Source of the DNA: Delphinapterus leucas
Lineage: Eukaryota; Chordata; Mammalia; Artiodactyla; Monodontidae
Direction: 5' to 3'
Assembly: GCF_002288925.2 (NCBI RefSeq)
Contig: NW_022098076.1
Span: 71,091,858 to 71,155,857 of the forward strand
Length of the DNA: 64,000 nucleotides
The position numbers were made by a program, and so were the translations under genes. Below, in pieces: positions 59,760 through 64,000 of this stretch (positions within the stretch are counted from its first letter, which is position 1; the number at the start of each line of letters is the position of its first letter). The notes under the pieces were generated by a model that worked only from the letters and a program-made list of their open reading frames with translations, was not told where the DNA came from and ran no database searches.

Positions 59760-62130
59760 ATTGTATAATGTTTTTTTTGTTTGTTTGTTTTTAGAGGTCT
59801 TTTTGTTTCCTGTGAACTTGGAGATTTCACTGTGGGCTTAGACGTCAAGGTCAGATATTTTAAATTTTATAAAGATGAGCCATACAATTGGTCACATTTG
59901 TCTGCAGTTCATGGCAATGTCTTTTCTACCCTGTAGTCAGAAAGACAAATATTTTTAAAGCCCAAACAAAATTCACCAACTAAATTACCTTAATAGATAT
60001 TTATTTCAAAGAATTTCAGTGGAAGTTATAAGTTATATATTAAGCCAATGCTTATAAGAATAATATTGCCTTCCCATGACAGGTTACTTTCGCTTAATTG
60101 GAAACTACACACGTTTTTAGAGATTGTACTTACTTAAAAGAAATTGTATTGTAAAAGAAAACTTATTTGTCCGTATTTACTGTGTTCCTTCTGAAAAACG
60201 TCTTTACGATCACACTGAAAACTGCCAGTTATTAAACTAAAGTCTGTTTATCCTAATAACTTGCATACACTTAACCAATAATTCCAAAATTTCAACTGCC
60301 ACAACACTTGTGTCATTTATTCTTCTTGTTTTCTATATCTAGTTTGCCAAGTAGGACAGAAAATTCTGTTCATTATACATGAGGAATTACTTTTTTGGGG
60401 GGCTGTCACTTTGGAATATTGTCATAAAATAAGAATGGCAAATGTCATATCATGTTTGGGTTCTTACATTGTAAAGGTGAAAATCAAAGTTTTTCAATAG
60501 TTTCTTTAAAGACCATAAAGTGAAAGGAGATAAGAGATTGTTGAAACTACCCACATCATCATATTAGAAAAATTTGAAGACATAAAATATGTTGTGGTTT
60601 TCTTGAGAGCTCTTTGAGAGCATAGAATGTTGACCTGATTGCATAGTTCTGTAAAATAAAGAACTAGAGACATCATTGTAATCACAAGGGACTAAAAACT
60701 GAACCAGTAAAGTGAATAAATTTATTTAGAAATACTCTCAGAAAAGTCTGAGGCATTTGAAATTACAAGTGTATTATCTATATGACTTTAATTCAAAGCC
60801 TACCTTCAAAAGACATAAGACACAAACATGTAGGAATAAGGAGTGAACAATTCAGGGAAGGCCAATATGATGGTATGGTGCCGTAACTGGAAATGCAGTT
60901 TTAAACAAATTCCCAGTAATAATGCAGCACTGAAATTTATTATATATTTAGAAACTTCAGATTTGACTAAATATCAGATCGCTAACTGCTCAATAGGATA
61001 ATACATAATTTTTGCTTAGTATTTGTTGTATGCTAGTGAACTGTCACAAAAGCATTCGTGCATTGATCATGGAAATATAATCTGTTTATTTGCAAAGTCA
61101 GCAGAAACAGAAACCACAAATTAACGGTTTGTTAAGTCACTTAGTCAATACCAACTTTCACCAGGTGTATTCTATGCACAGTCAAAAACTTTTACTGTGG
61201 AGGAAAGCTCTCACAGAGCTTTACCTCATCAGGGACCTACTACCATATAATATAAGAGACTAGTAGACCCTATTCAGAAAATCATTGGCTCTTGATTTGT
61301 ATTAATTTTGGTAGGAGAGGGGGTACCAAGTTAGATATCAGTGTGACCCTAAGTGAAAACATTAAAAGGAATCCACCAATGCAAATGCAAATATGTAATT
61401 TAACATTGCCCAAATTAACCCCTTTCTCTCACATCATTTTCCATAGAAATATCTACCAGTCATTGTTGACAGAATGAACATTACTTTAAAAACCATACAG
61501 TATAATAGCTTGAAAAAAATGTTTAAATATGCAGAATACTATAGTAGACATTGTTAGAAGATACCAAAATAATTACTTGAGGTCAGTAATAGAATAAAAG
61601 TTATAAAAATTTAAAATAATCTGAGCAAATAAGTACTACAATTAGAGCTAGTAACATAACAATATTCATGCCACTTAACTCCACAGGAATATATAAGGAA
61701 GACAAATAAAAACATAATACAACTACTAGCAAATGCAGAACGATAAGCATGTTTAGAGAAATAATTAGTCATATGGACAGAAAATATATTACAGTTACCT
61801 CATGCAGTACCAAGTAAAGCTTTATAACTTAGCTACTCTCTTTTAAAAAGTGACATCAGAAGGTACCCAAAGCTGACAGTGACACTCTGAATCATAGAAA
61901 GAAGAGGTGTCACCTTTGAGATAAAGGGAGAAGACCATACACAGAGGTTCAGCTAGAGATGTTAAGAGTTGGTGACCATTGGTAAAAATACATGCACCTA
62001 CAGTGGAAAAATGACATATGATAATTTCAGTTCATAATGCAAATAGGCACAGCAACTAAGTGTGACATGCATGTCACTTATTTTTGCCTACACATGGGAT
62101 GTTTGCTCTATGAAGCTTCTAGGTTAGTGT
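59760..62130. other. No recognised feature
   Basis: Long AT-rich interval with no named repeat, no exon and no RNA gene recognised. Confidence 0.35.
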
Positions 62131-62135
62131 ACACT

Positions 62136-62272
62136 GGACACACAGCCTCATTGGCCACGGCTCACAGGCCTAGCCGCTCCACGGCATGTGGGATCTTCCC
62201 GGACTAGGGCACGAATCCATGTCCCCTGCATCAGCAGGTGGACTCTCAACCATTGCACCATTAGGGAAGCCC
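62136..62272 (-). mobile_element. Short-type CHR-like SINE relic lacking its 3' half and tail
   Basis: Minus-strand head and first half are present (to 'ccacggctcacaggcctagc'), but homology stops at 62136 and no A tail follows. No TSD found. Many substitutions. Loss of the 3' end is the reverse of ordinary 5' truncation. Confidence 0.85.
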
Positions 62273-62274
62273 TA

Positions 62275-62558
62275 TTTTTAACATTCTTTAAGGTCCGTGA
62301 ATTTGGTGCTGTCACTTGTTAGCTTTTCATTCATGGGTTCAAATTTAAGGAAGGTGATGCACTATGCAAAGAGAACCCTTAATTAGGGTATACTTTCAGG
62401 TACCTTAGGTGGGGATAGAAACTTACTTGACCAAGTGATTTGAAATACTGAGCCAACATGATAGGAAGATTTGCCTATAGTCCTGATTTGGCCCATGAGT
62501 TTTTGTTTGTTTGTTTGTTTTCAAAATTTCAAAAATATATAAGTAAAACCTAAATAAT
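62275..62558. other. No named repeat; short GTTT run
   Basis: Contains four to five 'gttt' units near 62503-62520, otherwise unremarkable. Confidence 0.4.
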
Positions 62559-62559
62559 A

Positions 62560-62590
62560 TTGGGTTGGCCAAAAGATTCCTTCGGTTTTT
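62560..62590 (+). repeat. Left terminal inverted repeat of the mariner
   Basis: Starts 'ttgggttggcc' directly after the target TA. Pairs with 63823-63853 at 26 of 31 positions. Confidence 0.93.
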
Positions 62591-62740
62591 TCCATAAGAT
62601 GGCTCTAGTAGCACTTAGTTGTCTTTAACTTCATTCAAAACAATTTTGTTAGATTGTATGTGACAGTTGTCACATCAGCGTGCATTTAAAAAAAGACATC
62701 AAAATTGGTGAATTTTTGTGTAGCCATTTTAATATTGAAG

Positions 62741-63780
62741 ATGGGAGAAAAAAGCAAGCTTTTCGGCCTATTATGCTTTATTATTTCAAGAAGGGTAAAA
62801 ATGCAACCGAAATGCAAAAAAAGATTTGTGCAGTGTATGGAGAAGGTGCTGTGACTGATCGAACGTGTCAAAAGTGGTTTGCGAAGTTTCGTGCTGGAGG
62901 TTTCTCACTGGATCATGCTCCACGGTCTGGCAGACCAGCTGAAGTAGATAGCGATCAAATTGAGACATTAATTGAGAATAATCAATGTTATACCACACGG
63001 AAGATAGCCGATGTCAGCTATCAAAATAGCCCATGTCGACTCAAAATATCCAAATCAAGCGTTTAAAATCATTTGTGCCAGCTTGGTTATGTTAATCACT
63101 TTGATGTTTGGGTTCCACATAAATTAAGCAAAAAAAACCTTTCTTGACAGTGTTTCCACATGCTATTCTCTATTGAAATATAATGAAAACATTCCGTTTT
63201 TAAAACAAATTGTGACAGGCGATGAACAGTGGACACTGTACAGTAATGTGGAATGGAAGAAAGCAAGCGAAATGAACTACCACCAACCACACCAAAGGCC
63301 GGTCTTCATCCAAAGGAGGTGATGTTGCATATATGGTGGGGTACAAAGGGAGTTCTCTATTATGAGCTCCTTCCAGAAAACCAAACAATTAATTCCTACA
63401 GTTACCGCTCCCAATTAGACCAACTGAAAGCAGCACTCGATGAAAAGTGTCCAGAATTAGTCAACAGAAAACGCATAATCTTTCATCAGGATAAGGAAAG
63501 ACTGCATGTTTCTTTGATGACCAGGCAAAAACAGATTGGCTGGGAAATTCTGATTCATCCGCCGTATTCACCAGACATTGCACCTTCGGATTTCCATTTA
63601 TTTCGATCTTTACAAAATTCTCTGAATGGAAAAAATTTCAATTCCCTGGAAGACTGTAAAAGGCACCTGGAACAGTTCTTTGCTCAAAAAGATAAAAAGT
63701 TTTGGGAAGACGGAATTATGAAGTTGCCAGAAAAATGGCACAAGGTAGTGGACCAAAAGGGTGAATACGTTGTTCGATAA
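62741..63780 (+). pseudogene. Mariner transposase pseudogene
   Basis: A DD34D-type mariner transposase that would bind the terminal repeats with an N-terminal helix-turn-helix pair and cut DNA with a C-terminal aspartate triad. The expected ATG is at 62741, but a one-base loss in the following A-rich codons puts it out of frame; an upstream frame stays open from 62680. The DNA-binding part (~62760-63060) is readable (WFAKFRAGG, RSGRPAE, SDQIETL). A net 24-nt insertion from a tandem duplication (63004-63045) adds eight residues after KIAD. TAA at 63064-63066 replaces a glutamate codon. The linker motif WVPHKL (63109-63126) is intact. A one-base insertion (~63140) shifts frame; loss of about 7 bases (~63250) restores it. 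Catalytic aspartates are at 63221-63223, 63490-63492 and 63589-63591. The last two are 32 residues apart, not 34, because 6 bases are missing (~63530). The normal stop is at 63778-63780. Confidence 0.93.
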
Positions 63781-63822
63781 AGTTCTTGGTGAAAATGAAA
63801 AATGTGTCGTTTATTTTTACTT

Positions 63823-63853
63823 AAAAACAGAAGGCACTTTTTGGTCAACCCAA
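63823..63853 (-). repeat. Right terminal inverted repeat of the mariner
   Basis: Ends 'ggtcaacccaa'. The next two bases are AA where TA is expected. Confidence 0.93.
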
Positions 63854-63855
63854 AA

Positions 63856-64000
63856 AGAATTGGAATTCTGTGTTTAATCATATAAGATCAATCTTTTAAA
63901 AATAACACAATTAGGAATACAATCTACAACTCTTCTTAATTAACCACAACTACTGTTGATTATCATTTACTAAAAACTTTATTTTCCCTCATGTTTTTTA
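63856..64000. other. No recognised feature
   Basis: AT-rich flank of the mariner to the end of the window. Confidence 0.4.

Larger units (their letters stand above)
62560..63853 (+). mobile_element. Mariner (Tc1/mariner DNA transposon), near full length, inactive
   Basis: A 1.29-kb element bounded by 31-bp inverted repeats (26 of 31 bases pair). It follows TA at 62558-62559, the mariner target, while the right-hand dinucleotide is now AA. Between the ends lies a decayed transposase. Mariner elements move by cut-and-paste and are known in cetartiodactyls, where they are usually attributed to horizontal transfer. This copy is broken by a nonsense codon, a frameshift and small indels, so it is a fossil. 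Confidence 0.95.

Noticed and set aside
1..64000. An undescribed mobile or defence-like gene system
   Set aside because: I read both strands for clustered genes, long coding frames and unusual repeat arrays. Everything of that kind resolved to known retroelements, the mariner, or unassigned AT-rich DNA.

Overview
This is AT-rich nuclear DNA from a mammal, almost certainly a cetacean. The main evidence is seventeen copies or fragments of tRNA-derived SINEs of the cetartiodactyl CHR type. Twelve are a short (~200 bp) form with a shared shortened body, which matches what is described for cetacean CHR-2 'deletion' subfamilies. Ruminant/cetacean-type L1 3' ends, a mariner element of a kind known from cetartiodactyls, MaLR LTRs and old MIR/L2 fragments complete the picture. 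Family names come from remembered consensus sequences, not from a database search.

I find no intact protein-coding gene, no convincing exon set, no RNA gene apart from the tRNA-like SINE heads, and no CRISPR, operon or other prokaryotic feature. The window reads as intergenic or deep-intronic DNA. Most apparent short reading frames lie inside SINEs (the same SINE peptide recurs in several frames), L1 3' ends or L2 fragments.

Layout. 1-4.3 kb: SINE tail, a 5'-truncated L1 with a perfect 16-bp target-site duplication (TSD), a (TG)n tract, L2/MIR remnants, a SINE. 4.3-10.7 kb: two SINEs in opposite orientation, a long AT-rich stretch, a second (TG)n, then an L1 3' end with a SINE placed against its A-rich tail. 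10.7-16.3 kb: solo MaLR-like LTR, a SINE, several L2/MIR pieces, a 13-bp triple repeat, an older long-type SINE. 16.3-30.6 kb: mostly unassigned DNA with three L1/MER5-type remnants and three SINEs. 30.6-43.8 kb: MIRs, an unassigned old repeat, a SINE nested in antisense L1, another nested in a sense L1 3' end, and a further L1 3' end. 43.8-51.2 kb: L2s, a hAT-type MITE and three SINEs. 51.16-51.78 kb: a two-frame broken minus-strand reading frame that I could not identify, the only candidate host-type pseudogene. 51.8-62.3 kb: sparse DNA with a long-type SINE, a second MaLR LTR on the minus strand and a tail-less SINE relic. 62.56-63.85 kb: a nearly full-length mariner with both terminal inverted repeats and a decayed transposase.

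Nothing here makes a functional gene system. What the window records is a sequence of insertions: MIR/L2 and old L1 first, then MaLR LTRs and MER5-type DNA elements, then the mariner and cetartiodactyl L1s, then the short SINEs. Several short SINEs sit inside older L1 with clean duplications. Relative ages are inferred from divergence and nesting.
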